Of a stretch of 64,000 nucleotides of DNA, positions 1-8,837 are shown piece after piece. Below the pieces are notes generated by a model. That model was not told the DNA's origin, ran no database searches, and saw only the letters and a program-made list of their open reading frames with translations. The first letter of the stretch is position 1; each line of letters begins with the position of its first letter. Source of the stretch: Williamwhitmania taraxaci (GTDB taxonomy: Bacteria; Bacteroidota; Bacteroidia; Bacteroidales; Williamwhitmaniaceae). The translations under genes and the position numbers were made by a program. Location of the stretch: the NCBI RefSeq assembly GCF_900096565.1, contig NZ_FMYP01000010.1, positions 16,083-80,082 of the forward strand, written 5' to 3'.

Positions 1-1
1 G

Positions 2-358
2 GAGATTTCTAAGGAGCTGAGCAAAATAACCTATCACTCCATTTTTTATGGTCGTGGCCGCGGAATCCATAGCACTACGCCATTTACGGGGTATGTTTTA
101 AAAGAGGTAATGGAACCATATTACACTTTGGCGAAGGAGAATATTCAGCATGGCCTGTTTGTATTTGCCGGATTCGACGGTTACCGTGTTGCCATGACCT
201 ATGCCGAACTCTTTAACCGCAACGATCAGGCAGAATTTTTACTGTTAAACGACCAAAGCGATAAGGATGGTGGTTGTTTTAAGATATTTCCTGCTTGCGA
301 TTTCTTTTCCGACAGAGCGGTAAAATCGCTTAAGGAGGTGCGGTTCGAGAGAAGGTAG
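2..358 (+). CDS. Molybdopterin-dependent oxidoreductase-like domain protein, C-terminal part (5' end outside window)
   Basis: The frame is open from base 2, so the internal Met at 110 is probably not the start; the gene begins before the window. The visible 118 residues include a T-G-Y-V-L-K-E-V stretch, an F-A-G-F-D-G-Y-R-V-A segment and a closing stretch with D-F-F-S-D-R-A-V-K-S-L. This order resembles the second half of the sulfite-oxidase-type molybdopterin-binding fold (PF00174): a TGVPL-like loop, a GxDGY strand and a final VKxL segment. No Cys ligand for molybdenum is visible in this part, so cofactor binding cannot be judged. The stop is followed directly by a strong hairpin. The family call is from motif pattern only. 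Confidence 0.5.
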   Translation, partial: EISKELSKITYHSIFYGRGRGIHSTTPFTGYVLKEVMEPYYTLAKENIQHGLFVFAGFDGYRVAMTYAELFNRNDQAEFLLLNDQSDKDGGCFKIFPACDFFSDRAVKSLKEVRFERR

Positions 359-370
359 TCTAATTCATAC

Positions 371-410
371 ATTGAAAAAAGCCGTCAGACTGTAGGAGTC
401 TGACGGCTTT
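371..410. terminator. Bidirectional rho-independent terminator
   Basis: A perfect 14-bp stem (378-391 with 397-410) has a 5-nt loop. On the minus strand the stem is followed by a run of six T, so it best fits termination of the serpin transcript. It may also end the plus-strand gene before it. Confidence 0.8.
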
Positions 411-478
411 ATTTCGTTACGGATGTCTACCTTTTTTGAGCAAAAGGATTGGACATACAGCATAGTATATCGAGTGTT

Positions 479-1744
479 TTAATTCATAGTTGGATCGCTT
501 ACCCTTCCCATAAACAGCACGGTGCCTGTTGAGGTTTCCCGTATGAAGTAGAGGAATGGACGATTGATGGTAACGGTAACTGGTTGGGTTGGTTCAACGG
601 ACGTAATTCCCATCTCCGCAACGGTAGCCGCAGCGGCTTCGGAACCCTCCTCGTTGGTTTCGATGAACGTTTGATGAAGCACTCGGTTTATCATCAGTCC
701 CTGATCGCTGATGTTGCTAAAGTTGGCCTTGTCGGTGAACGCTATGCCCATTCCCTGCGCGGTAAGGTCGTCGTTTAAAAGGCGTTTAAATTCATACTTG
801 AACCGCGGCAAGCTAAGATTAACCTCATGTGTATTGCGGTTGAGTAGTTCCATCCATTCGCGCCATTGTGCTGCATTGAGGGATGTTGCCACTTCATTGG
901 TAGTCATATTCTCATTGGGTAAAACCACCACCATGGTGTAGTTGCCCTGGCCATAGGGAATCTCAACGATCGCAGCGTTGTTGGTTTGTACCACCTTCAT
1001 GTTTGCCTTTTGGTGCATCATGGGCACTGTTTTTGGGGCAGTGGGAGAAACGAAAAAGGGTTCTTCTTTAGTTTCGGTTTTTTTGAACTGGTAACGCCAC
1101 TTGCCATTGAAGTAAACCGCATTTATCAGCAACATGGCCAAATCTGGATCCAGCCTATCCAACATATTGGTGATCTTGTTGTGTGTCTTGTCGGCAATCC
1201 ACCCGTTTACCGTAGCCACCGCCTGTGGATCGGCCACATCAATCGAGCGGGACTCCGACTTATACCATGTTTGCAGCGCGGTGATAAAGGGTGGCTTCAC
1301 TGCGAGGCGCTTTTCTACCCATACCGAGTTGGCTATTTCCACAACCACCCGCTTATCAACCGGTACCATTTCGGTCATCAGCTTAAGGTAGGTGTCGTTG
1401 ATTTCGTCGAGGGTTTTGCCATTCATACCTAGTGCTATTCGTATGTCATCAAAGGTTTTATCTGCTGCACCGTTGAGGGTCATGGACAGGGCGCTGGTAA
1501 TGCTGAATGGGGATATCATTACGTTCTTGGTTTCCCCGACATCGGCAAGGATAGGTTTGAACAGCTCAATGGCAAATTGGTTGGCTGAGTCGACCACCTC
1601 CTTTTGGTAAACCTGTAGGGTAATATTTACCGGATCACCCGGCTGGTCATTTGTATCGCTTGTATTGTCTTTTTTACATGAGGTCAGCATAGCAGATGCA
1701 ATTAGTGCCGTGGCGAGAAACCCCATTTGAATTATGCTTTTCAT
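479..1744 (-). CDS. Serpin-family serine protease inhibitor, lipoprotein
   Basis: A 421-aa protein with a hydrophobic N-terminus and lipobox ending at Cys23, so it is likely anchored in the outer membrane. The remainder has the full serpin length. The hinge of the reactive-centre loop, residues 365-374 (E-E-G-S-E-A-A-A-A-T), is the small-residue type found in inhibitory serpins, and the C-terminus has the conserved N-R-P-F-L-Y-F-I strand. Counting from the hinge (P17 = Glu365) places P1-P1' near Thr381-Ser382, which would suit elastase- or subtilisin-like proteases; this is inference. A 7-bp inverted repeat (GTTTAGT at 1754-1760, ACTAAAC at 1772-1778) lies just upstream and could be regulatory. 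Confidence 0.93.
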   Translation of the reverse strand: MKSIIQMGFLATALIASAMLTSCKKDNTSDTNDQPGDPVNITLQVYQKEVVDSANQFAIELFKPILADVGETKNVMISPFSITSALSMTLNGAADKTFDDIRIALGMNGKTLDEINDTYLKLMTEMVPVDKRVVVEIANSVWVEKRLAVKPPFITALQTWYKSESRSIDVADPQAVATVNGWIADKTHNKITNMLDRLDPDLAMLLINAVYFNGKWRYQFKKTETKEEPFFVSPTAPKTVPMMHQKANMKVVQTNNAAIVEIPYGQGNYTMVVVLPNENMTTNEVATSLNAAQWREWMELLNRNTHEVNLSLPRFKYEFKRLLNDDLTAQGMGIAFTDKANFSNISDQGLMINRVLHQTFIETNEEGSEAAAATVAEMGITSVEPTQPVTVTINRPFLYFIRETSTGTVLFMGRVSDPTMN

Positions 1745-1804
1745 AAGGTGGTAGTTTAGTTACGTTCGTTTACTAAACAATAATCATACCAGTAAAAAGC
1801 AAAT

Positions 1805-1861
1805 GGCCGGGAGGTTTCTCAATCGAAGTTTATAATTCGATTGAGAAGCCTTGACCCGGCC
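1805..1861 (-). terminator. Long imperfect inverted repeat, probable terminator of the coiled-coil gene
   Basis: Outer arms GGCCGGG (1805-1811) and CCCGGCC (1855-1861) enclose a 12-bp perfect inner stem (1816-1827 with 1836-1847). It lies directly after the minus-strand gene ending at 1877. A short T-rich stretch follows on the minus strand, but there is no continuous T run. Confidence 0.55.
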
Positions 1862-1876
1862 GCATGCACTTTCCTC

Positions 1877-2161
1877 CTACTTAAAAAGCGCAGTGATTTT
1901 GGAAAAGCCCTCTTTGAACGATTCGGAGGCCGACGAGAACGCAATTTTCACCTCGTCCCACTTTTCCTCTGTAGCATTTTCAAGTTCCCGATATTTCGCC
2001 TGTAATTCGTCTCTTTTTGCCTTTAGTTCAGCCAAGTTTTCATCATACTCAATTTTTGATCGCTCCTTAAAGTTCTCGTTCTTTGCTTCAAGTTCCTCTA
2101 TTTTAGCAAAGATATCGTCGATGCTTTTCTTTGCGTTTTCTTTGAAAGTTTGCTTGTCCAT
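1877..2161 (-). CDS. Small charged coiled-coil protein (sll1863-like stress protein family, tentative)
   Basis: A 94-aa protein made almost entirely of Lys/Glu-rich helix with heptad-like spacing from about residue 15 to 75, and an amphipathic end rich in Phe, Ser and Lys. There is no signal peptide, Cys or catalytic motif. The pattern E-L-x-A-K-R-D-E-L-Q-A-K-Y-x-E-L-E, followed by a W-D-E-V-K segment, recalls the small coiled-coil proteins annotated as sll1863-family stress response proteins; that assignment is by resemblance only. It is monocistronic: a long hairpin follows, and about 240 bp without a gene separates it from the kinase gene on its upstream side. Confidence 0.6.
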   Translation of the reverse strand: MDKQTFKENAKKSIDDIFAKIEELEAKNENFKERSKIEYDENLAELKAKRDELQAKYRELENATEEKWDEVKIAFSSASESFKEGFSKITALFK

Positions 2162-2402
2162 TTTCGCAGTATTATAAGGTTAATGCAATTAGTTTTCAGG
2201 TAGAAATCAACTAACATGGAATGGTGAGGTATCGTTGCCCATAGCATATCCAAAGTTACTCTTTTGTTTTTAGATATCGGGTATTAAGTCAATAGCCGCA
2301 ACTAAGTCTCAATAGCGATAATTTCGAAACGTTTAGGGCAAAGCGTGCAGAAATAAGATCTAGGGGAATTACTGCCTAGATAATCATAGTCTTAATGTAT
2401 GT

Positions 2403-4283
2403 CTAATAAATTCGGGGTAGGCCTACGAAGAAGGTTGTTTTTATTGAAGGTTCGCTTTCAACCCATAGGCTGGCACCCAATAGATCTGCAATTCCTTTTG
2501 CAATGGTTAATCCCAGACCGGAGCCCCCAAATAGTTGACTCTGGTTGTGGTTTGCCTTATAAAACAAATCAAATATTTTTTCTTTCTTCTCTAGTGCAAT
2601 CCCAATTCCAGTGTCCTCGACGTAAAACACTACCGTTGAGTTCGATACAATAGCACCTATCTTTATCGTGCCTTCGGCAGTGAATTTTATGCTATTCTCA
2701 AGCATTTGTGAGAGCATCTCTTGCAACAACATGATATCGGTGAGAATATAGGCAGTTTCGTTGGTTGAATTGTTCTCTACGATTAGTTCTGTTTCCTTCG
2801 AGATGACATAAGTTCCTCTATGCTTTGTATAAACTTCAATTACGGAATCTAAAACGTTGCTTACTGTGGTTTTTTCGATCGTGGCTGAGAGGTTTCCGCT
2901 TTCAATCTTTGAGGCTTGGATCACATCATCGAGGGTACGCAGCAGCGCATATGCATTTTTAACCACTAGGTTCGAAAATCTGTTTTTTTCCTCTTCTGAA
3001 AGTTTTTCTTTTTTGATCAGTTCTGAGAATCCGATTACTGCGTTTAGGGGTGTTCTTATTTCGTGTGAGATGTTGGACAGGAATGCTGATTTTAGGCGAT
3101 TCGCTTCTTCCTCTTTGCGGATGGCTAGTATTAGTGATTCTTTAGTTTCCTCCAACTCTGTTACCTGCCACTGCATGCGGGCCATGAAAAAGTTGAAATT
3201 TTCTGAAAGTGCTAAGATCTCTGTCGTTGGAGAATTCGTGGAAGTTCTAACGGATAGATCTCCTTCTGCTCCCTTTTTAAAAATGGCGATAAACCCAGTT
3301 AATGGGTTGGTTATATTGCGCGAAAGGTTTGTGCTTATTAAAATAGCTAAGACTGAAAGTAGGAGCATTAGCCCCATAATGATTATGGTAATTGTTCGTT
3401 GTTGTTTGTGTATTTCACTGTAAGGCACCGACATGCAAAGAGTCCAATTGTTTGATAGCCGCTTAAACGCAAGCATTTTTTGCTTTCCTTGGTATTCGTA
3501 AGTTAGGTTTCCTTCTCTCAATTTTTGTTCCGATATTTTGTCGATAATATTGCCGCTGTCAATTGTTCTCACTTTAATGTTTTGAAGCGTAGGGTGAAGA
3601 ATCATTTGGTAATTTTGATCGACAATCCAGAAATACCCAGAATTAAAGGATTTGGCAGAGGCTATTTTTACTTTCAATTTGTTGAAGAAAAAGTCCGATC
3701 CAAAGACTGCGATAAACTGATTCTTTACCGTAAGTTTCCTTGCATAGCTGATAATCGTTTTGTTCCATGGCTTCCAATAGTATGGGTTAGTCCAGGTCTC
3801 TCCATCTTTCTGAGCATTTTTCCACCATGCGATATCGTATATTGTAGTGTCAATGGTCAATATGTTGTAATCGGGTTCGAAGGTGTAATTTCCTCGCTCG
3901 GTGGAGTCGAATAGGCTTAGTGCATAAGGCGGGTTTGTTGCTTTGGGATTAAATACAATCCAAAAGCTGTTGGGCTTGGCGCTTTTGCAGTAAGTCAACA
4001 TAAATTTTGCCAACTTCTGTTTTTTGATCTGCTCCGACTCGGTTGGATTATCGTTCCAAATAGAGTTAATTAAACTTTCTAAAACATCGGAATACGATCG
4101 TATTTTACCAAGGCTTTGCTCTATTTCGCTAGAATATGCGCTAACCATTAACGTTAACTTCTCTTTTGCTTCGTTCTCGGTGTATTGAATACCCAAGATT
4201 AAACTTACACCACCAATAACAATTGCAGTAATAGTGGAGATGAGTATAAACCCGATATTTATTGTAGAGCGGAGGCTACGCAT
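2403..4283 (-). CDS. Membrane sensor histidine kinase (Cache-type sensor, HAMP, HisKA, HATPase_c)
   Basis: A 626-aa sensor kinase. A transmembrane helix at about 10-32 and another at about 298-320 flank an extracytoplasmic region of about 265 residues with W/Y-rich segments typical of double-Cache (PDC) sensors. A HAMP region follows at about 322-375. The HisKA phosphoacceptor is His407 in S-H-E-I-R-T-P-L-N. The ATPase domain shows an N box around Asn530, a G1 box V-E-D-T-G-I-G at about 555-561 and a G2 box G-G-S-G-L-G-L at about 586-592. There is no fused receiver and no adjacent response regulator on this strand; the receiver-only protein at 8155 is the nearest candidate partner. The ligand is unknown. 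Confidence 0.92.
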   Translation of the reverse strand: MRSLRSTINIGFILISTITAIVIGGVSLILGIQYTENEAKEKLTLMVSAYSSEIEQSLGKIRSYSDVLESLINSIWNDNPTESEQIKKQKLAKFMLTYCKSAKPNSFWIVFNPKATNPPYALSLFDSTERGNYTFEPDYNILTIDTTIYDIAWWKNAQKDGETWTNPYYWKPWNKTIISYARKLTVKNQFIAVFGSDFFFNKLKVKIASAKSFNSGYFWIVDQNYQMILHPTLQNIKVRTIDSGNIIDKISEQKLREGNLTYEYQGKQKMLAFKRLSNNWTLCMSVPYSEIHKQQRTITIIIMGLMLLLSVLAILISTNLSRNITNPLTGFIAIFKKGAEGDLSVRTSTNSPTTEILALSENFNFFMARMQWQVTELEETKESLILAIRKEEEANRLKSAFLSNISHEIRTPLNAVIGFSELIKKEKLSEEEKNRFSNLVVKNAYALLRTLDDVIQASKIESGNLSATIEKTTVSNVLDSVIEVYTKHRGTYVISKETELIVENNSTNETAYILTDIMLLQEMLSQMLENSIKFTAEGTIKIGAIVSNSTVVFYVEDTGIGIALEKKEKIFDLFYKANHNQSQLFGGSGLGLTIAKGIADLLGASLWVESEPSIKTTFFVGLPRIY

Positions 4284-4747
4284 AAATATTATGTTATAAG
4301 TTAGGTGCGAAATATAAACAAATCAATGATGCAATTTGTGTGCTGATTAGTCTATTACATTAAAGCCCCTATACTTTTGAGGAAGTAATTCCTTCGGTCT
4401 ATTATTCGTGCATATATTTTGTCAGAGGCGATACCGCTCGCCAATAAAGCAACCGGAGTGAATTTCCTTGTATAGGTTAGCATCTCCATTCATAGTCGAC
4501 TACAGTATACTCAAAAGCACTTTATAAATGATTAGCCAAATAGTCTCCGCAGCAAAGTGAACTAATCGTGACAGCGTTCTCTTTTGGCATGATGGATTGA
4601 ATTCTAGATGCTGCAAAAATATGGCAAGCCTTTGTGCAGTGAATCATCTTTTCAAAAAAAAAGAGATAATATCGTGTCTTCAATTAGCGCTGAAATATTG
4701 CATGTTACGAATTTTTTGGCATCGATTATTTTTCACTAGGATTCTGT
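4284..4747. other. Intergenic region without a recognisable gene (464 bp)
   Basis: AT-rich spacer between two minus-strand histidine kinase genes. I see no convincing ORF, no structured RNA and no strong terminator. It must contain the promoter of the kinase ending at 2403, but no clear -7/-33 pair was identified. Confidence 0.5.
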
Positions 4748-7700
4748 TTATACAGGCAGTGTAACGTGAAACGTAGTTCCTTCACCTAGTCTCGACGTTA
4801 CCCATAGTTGACCTCTATTCCGTTCAATGAATTCTATCACCAGCTTTAGTCCAAGTCCACTTCCGCGCTCCTCCATGGTTCCGGAAGTCGTATAATGGGT
4901 GTTCTTATCCATTATTTTCTCGATGGTTTCTTCATTCATTCCCAATCCGTTGTCGATTATTTGAATCTCGATAACATCGGGTCCTGCTATGATTTTTGCC
5001 TCAACATCGCCTCCTGGAGGAGTGAATTTTATCGCATTCGAAACTAGGTTGCGGATAATCAACTTTACCATTTCAAGGTCGAAGTTGGCTATTGCGTTTT
5101 TTGGACTGGATTCATGTAATGTAATATCTTTTGAAATGGCGGTACTCTTTACCAAGAGAAGGGTTTCTTTTATCACTCCACATACATCCTGTTTGTGAGG
5201 GGTAAATACTAACTCACCTTTTTGTGCGCGGGCCCAGCCTAATAGATTCTCCAGTAAATTGAAAGTCTCGTTTGTGCTGCTTCTCAATCCATAAAGTAGG
5301 TTGGTTATCGTCTCTGTATCGTATATCTGCCATTCACCAGCCAGTAGATCCGCAATTTGCTTTACGCTTGCTAATGGGCTCCTTAAATCGTGGGCAATAA
5401 TGGAAAGCATTTTTTCCTTAGTATTATTTGCCGCTTCGAGTTTTATCTGGGTAGTCTTCAGATCGGTAATGTCGGCAATACTTCCAATTAACTCAGTGGT
5501 GATGCCATCCTTATTCGGTTGTGTCGATATGTTCATGGAAATATACCGAACTTCATTTGTTCTATTTGCGATCTTTTGCTCTGTTTTTACCGTTATCTTC
5601 TTTCCACTTTTCGCTTCTTTAAGGAGGTTGTCAAGTAGCGGCTGATCTCCTCCGTCTATAATTTTTTTGAAGGTGGTATAGGATGGATAGAACTCATTTT
5701 CTTTAAAACCGAAAATCCGGAAAACCTCATCGGACCAGGTCATACGTTTTGATTCCAGATCAATACTCCAACTTCCGACGTGGCCAATTTGTTGGGCCGC
5801 TTCAAGTTTCTTACGGCTGTCAATCAGAAGCGCTTCTGCCTCCTTTTGCTCGGTAATGTTTTCTACAATACAAACATACGATCGGATATTTCCTCGCCCA
5901 GTGCGCATGGGAGATATGTAAACTCGAGTAGGAATGGTTAATCCTGACTTGTTTATGAAGCGTTTTTCTATGGAATAGTTTTCTATTTGGCGGGTAAGCA
6001 CTTTATGAGCCAGTTTGTTTTCGGTAGGAAGATCATCTGGGTGCGTAATCTCCATCCAAGTGGTGTTTTTAAGTTCTATATCTGTTATTCCTAGCAGTGT
6101 GCATAGCCTTTCGTTGTAATTTAACCATTCTCCATCAATGGAAATCTCTGCAAAGCCAACGAGATTGGAATCGAAGAAACTTCTGAATCTATTCTCTCGC
6201 TCCACCCGTTCGTGCTCGTCTTTTACGCGCTGCGTTATATCATTCGAAATGGCATAGCATATTTGTTTGCCTCTGAAGTTAAACGGATTAATCGATCCTT
6301 CTAGGTAAAAGGTCTCTCCATTTTTTTTGCGGTGAAGGTGGATTTTCTCTCTAGAATTTCCTTCCTTCATATCTTGAAAGGTTTGGCTTAAGGTTTTGCC
6401 TTCATCCGCAGTAAGTATTGCGTATTTTAATCCGAGTATTTCCTCCCGCGTGTAGCCATACTGTTTTGAGAAGGCTGGGTTGGTATCAATAATATTCAGT
6501 GTATCTGTTTCGAATACAACAATTGAGTCAATGCTTGTGTCGAATAATGAACGATATTTCTCCTCGCTTTCTGCAAGTTCTCGTTCCTTTTCGAGCAAAT
6601 TGGTGAGGTCTTGAATGATTCCATTTACCTTCAAAACACTTCCTCCTATGGTAAAGGGATGGAGCTTCATAAGAACAGTTTTTTGCTTACCAAGTGCTGT
6701 TCTTATGGTGATAAGTTCTTGTGTATTCTGCTTGCTATCAATGCATTTCGAAAGAAGGGTTTTAAATACTGAGCTTCGGTAATCGCCGACAATTAACTGC
6801 AAGTCCTCTAAATTTGAGATGTCTTGTTTAGATGGTAATTCCAATATTCTAAAAGTTTCCTCCGACCAGGTAATTGTATTCGTTTCAACCGTGTATTCCC
6901 AATTGCCGATTCGTGCCAATTGCTGAGTATGGTTCAGAAGTTCCTCTTTTGCTACAAGTTGTTGTTCAATTTCTTCGCGCATGGCAAACTCTTGCATAAG
7001 CATCTGATTGGCATACTCAAGTTCGCTGGTGCGCTCTTTCACTTTTTGCTCAATGGATACAAACCCCTCTGCTAACTTTCTAAAAATTTCTTTTCGTTCC
7101 GAAAGAATGGTTACAGCAACTAGAATTGTGCTGCCAAGCACTAGCTGAAACTGCTGTATAGATAGGTATCGCATCGGAATATCAGCGATGTTGAACGGTG
7201 GTGCTGCATTAATCCCGCTATAAGCAGATAGGATGTATAGCGTTAAAACGCCAAGGAACGCTACTGCTCGAGGATATCGATATGCAAAGAATAGTATGGT
7301 TGGTATTGAGATAAATATCAGCGAATTGTAGGAGGTAGGTGAGGCTATTCGTTGCTTAAGGGAGAATTCTATGAACCCAAACACGATGACAAAAATAAAT
7401 AGTTCAATCGCGTTCAATCGCGATAATTTGAGTTTTATTGGTTGGACTACTGTTAAAAATAGAGGAACAATTATTATGATGCTAATTAGGTGGCTTAACC
7501 ACCATATAATGACATCGTTTTGTATCTGAATAAGAAAAAATTCTTTGGAGAAAAGGTGGTTTGTGTTGCCAAATAAAGCAGAAATTGCGGTTCCTATGAT
7601 TGCTGCTCCAATAAACTTAAAGGATGTTTTTGTATTTGATATTATCGAAATAGCGGTTCTGGAACCAAGAATCATTTTTATAACTACTGCCTCCGATATA

Positions 7701-7972
7701 TTACCGACGCCTACCAATAAGGCAAAAATGCCAATGCTAATATTGGGTGTGCCTATCGCTGTTACTGCCATACCATAGTTGGCGGCAACGGCAGCAACGA
7801 AAATTCCTGGTAATACTTTGTATCCAAAGTATAGTATGGCAAATACAACAAATCCGCTGGCAGGCCAAAAGGGGGCAATAATACCTTCGTGATGCCCCAA
7901 TAGCATTGGTGGTAGCGCAAGCAGTAGATAGATTATGGCAGCAACAACGTTTCTCAGTATGTCTCTTTTCAT
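4748..7972 (-). CDS. MASE1-type membrane histidine kinase with multiple PAS domains
   Basis: A 1074-aa hybrid-length sensor kinase. The first 290 residues or so form a multi-helix MASE1-like membrane domain; an early P-F-W-P-A-S-G motif is characteristic. A short coiled coil then leads to four PAS/PAC-like units between about 340 and 845. They are recognisable by repeated W-S-x-E-x-F-R-I-x and I-x-D-I-T-x-x-K/R-x-x-E endings. HisKA has His861 in A-H-D-L-R-S-P-L-A, and HATPase_c has the N box near Asn979 and a G-S-G-L-G-L-K box. There is no receiver domain. MASE1 kinases probably sense small or membrane-soluble signals, but the ligand is unknown. The divergent receiver gene starts about 180 bp away and is a plausible partner. 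Confidence 0.93.
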   Translation of the reverse strand: MKRDILRNVVAAIIYLLLALPPMLLGHHEGIIAPFWPASGFVVFAILYFGYKVLPGIFVAAVAANYGMAVTAIGTPNISIGIFALLVGVGNISEAVVIKMILGSRTAISIISNTKTSFKFIGAAIIGTAISALFGNTNHLFSKEFFLIQIQNDVIIWWLSHLISIIIIVPLFLTVVQPIKLKLSRLNAIELFIFVIVFGFIEFSLKQRIASPTSYNSLIFISIPTILFFAYRYPRAVAFLGVLTLYILSAYSGINAAPPFNIADIPMRYLSIQQFQLVLGSTILVAVTILSERKEIFRKLAEGFVSIEQKVKERTSELEYANQMLMQEFAMREEIEQQLVAKEELLNHTQQLARIGNWEYTVETNTITWSEETFRILELPSKQDISNLEDLQLIVGDYRSSVFKTLLSKCIDSKQNTQELITIRTALGKQKTVLMKLHPFTIGGSVLKVNGIIQDLTNLLEKERELAESEEKYRSLFDTSIDSIVVFETDTLNIIDTNPAFSKQYGYTREEILGLKYAILTADEGKTLSQTFQDMKEGNSREKIHLHRKKNGETFYLEGSINPFNFRGKQICYAISNDITQRVKDEHERVERENRFRSFFDSNLVGFAEISIDGEWLNYNERLCTLLGITDIELKNTTWMEITHPDDLPTENKLAHKVLTRQIENYSIEKRFINKSGLTIPTRVYISPMRTGRGNIRSYVCIVENITEQKEAEALLIDSRKKLEAAQQIGHVGSWSIDLESKRMTWSDEVFRIFGFKENEFYPSYTTFKKIIDGGDQPLLDNLLKEAKSGKKITVKTEQKIANRTNEVRYISMNISTQPNKDGITTELIGSIADITDLKTTQIKLEAANNTKEKMLSIIAHDLRSPLASVKQIADLLAGEWQIYDTETITNLLYGLRSSTNETFNLLENLLGWARAQKGELVFTPHKQDVCGVIKETLLLVKSTAISKDITLHESSPKNAIANFDLEMVKLIIRNLVSNAIKFTPPGGDVEAKIIAGPDVIEIQIIDNGLGMNEETIEKIMDKNTHYTTSGTMEERGSGLGLKLVIEFIERNRGQLWVTSRLGEGTTFHVTLPV

Positions 7973-8154
7973 GTCGTTAAATTACCAATGATTAAACAAA
8001 TAATCTATGATCTTGGCATGCTTATTACACTAATGATCGTAAAATTATTACCAATGCAGAGTTTTGTGCTTTCTTCTTGATAGGCTTTCCTTAGATTTGT
8101 GATCTTGGTTTAATCATACGTTGGCAGTGCTCTATTAGGGGGGATTTGAATATT

Positions 8155-8547
8155 ATGGCAGGAAAGTTAATTGGATATCACATACTATTGGTTGAGGACG
8201 ATATCTCTAGTCAAATTCTTATTGAAAAGGTGCTGACTTATAATGGTGCATCGGTTGTTGCTATGGGAAGTGGCGAAAAGGCCATTGACTATTTGAAGGA
8301 CGGGAATGTTGTGGATGTTGTGATTCTTGATCTGAAATTACCTCGAATGGATGGCTATACTGTTTTTAATGCCATCAAGGAAATGTTGCCTGCAGTGCCT
8401 ATTTTTGCACAAACTGCCTACATTTATGGCAATGAGCCCGAAAACGTATTAGCTCTTGGGTTTGATGGTTATTTCTCAAAGCCCATCGATTTTGATAGGT
8501 TGGTGGATACCATCTTGATAACTAAATCCAGCCACTCCGCCAAGTAA
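8155..8547 (+). CDS. Single-domain response regulator (CheY-like receiver)
   Basis: A 130-aa receiver domain without an output domain. Acidic pair E-D-D near the N-terminus, phosphoacceptor Asp59 in V-I-L-D-L-K-L-P-R-M-D-G, switch residue Thr in A-Q-T-A-Y and the conserved Lys in F-S-K-P are all present. The frame also opens with TTG at 8146, but the strong G-rich ribosome-binding sequence ending at 8144 leaves normal spacing only for the ATG at 8155, so I chose that start. It is divergent from the MASE1/PAS kinase, which lacks a receiver; together they probably form a phosphorelay. The target is unknown. Confidence 0.9.
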   Translation: MAGKLIGYHILLVEDDISSQILIEKVLTYNGASVVAMGSGEKAIDYLKDGNVVDVVILDLKLPRMDGYTVFNAIKEMLPAVPIFAQTAYIYGNEPENVLALGFDGYFSKPIDFDRLVDTILITKSSHSAK

Positions 8548-8837
8548 AGAGGGCTGCTGCCCGGTGACTTGTTTTGTTCCTGTTTTTGATAACGTGAATA
8601 ATTGCCAACTGAACCTAAGTAATGGGAGATTGAAGCATTGTCCTTATCGCGTTGAACTATCACTACACTATTCCGTTAGTTTTATTAACTTTCCGTGTTT
8701 TATTTGCTAGGCAACTATTCTTAGTAATCGGCATGTTATCATGTGATTATATGATGCAACAGTTTCATGTGTTGCAGTAAGCTTATAATAATGGAGTTGA
8801 AGTTGTAACGTACATTTCGGTTTTTATATACAGGAAC

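Noticed and set aside
986..1432. A long plus-strand open frame opposite the serpin gene (and similar frames opposite other genes)
   Set aside because: It lies entirely inside the serpin on the other strand, shows no family motif and has no ribosome-binding site.
2857..3423. A 188-codon plus-strand frame opposite the histidine kinase
   Set aside because: It is antisense to conserved HisKA/HAMP sequence and reads as Ser/Arg/Leu-rich shadow sequence.
8469..8663. A minus-strand frame overlapping the end of the receiver gene
   Set aside because: It has no family features and overlaps conserved receiver codons.
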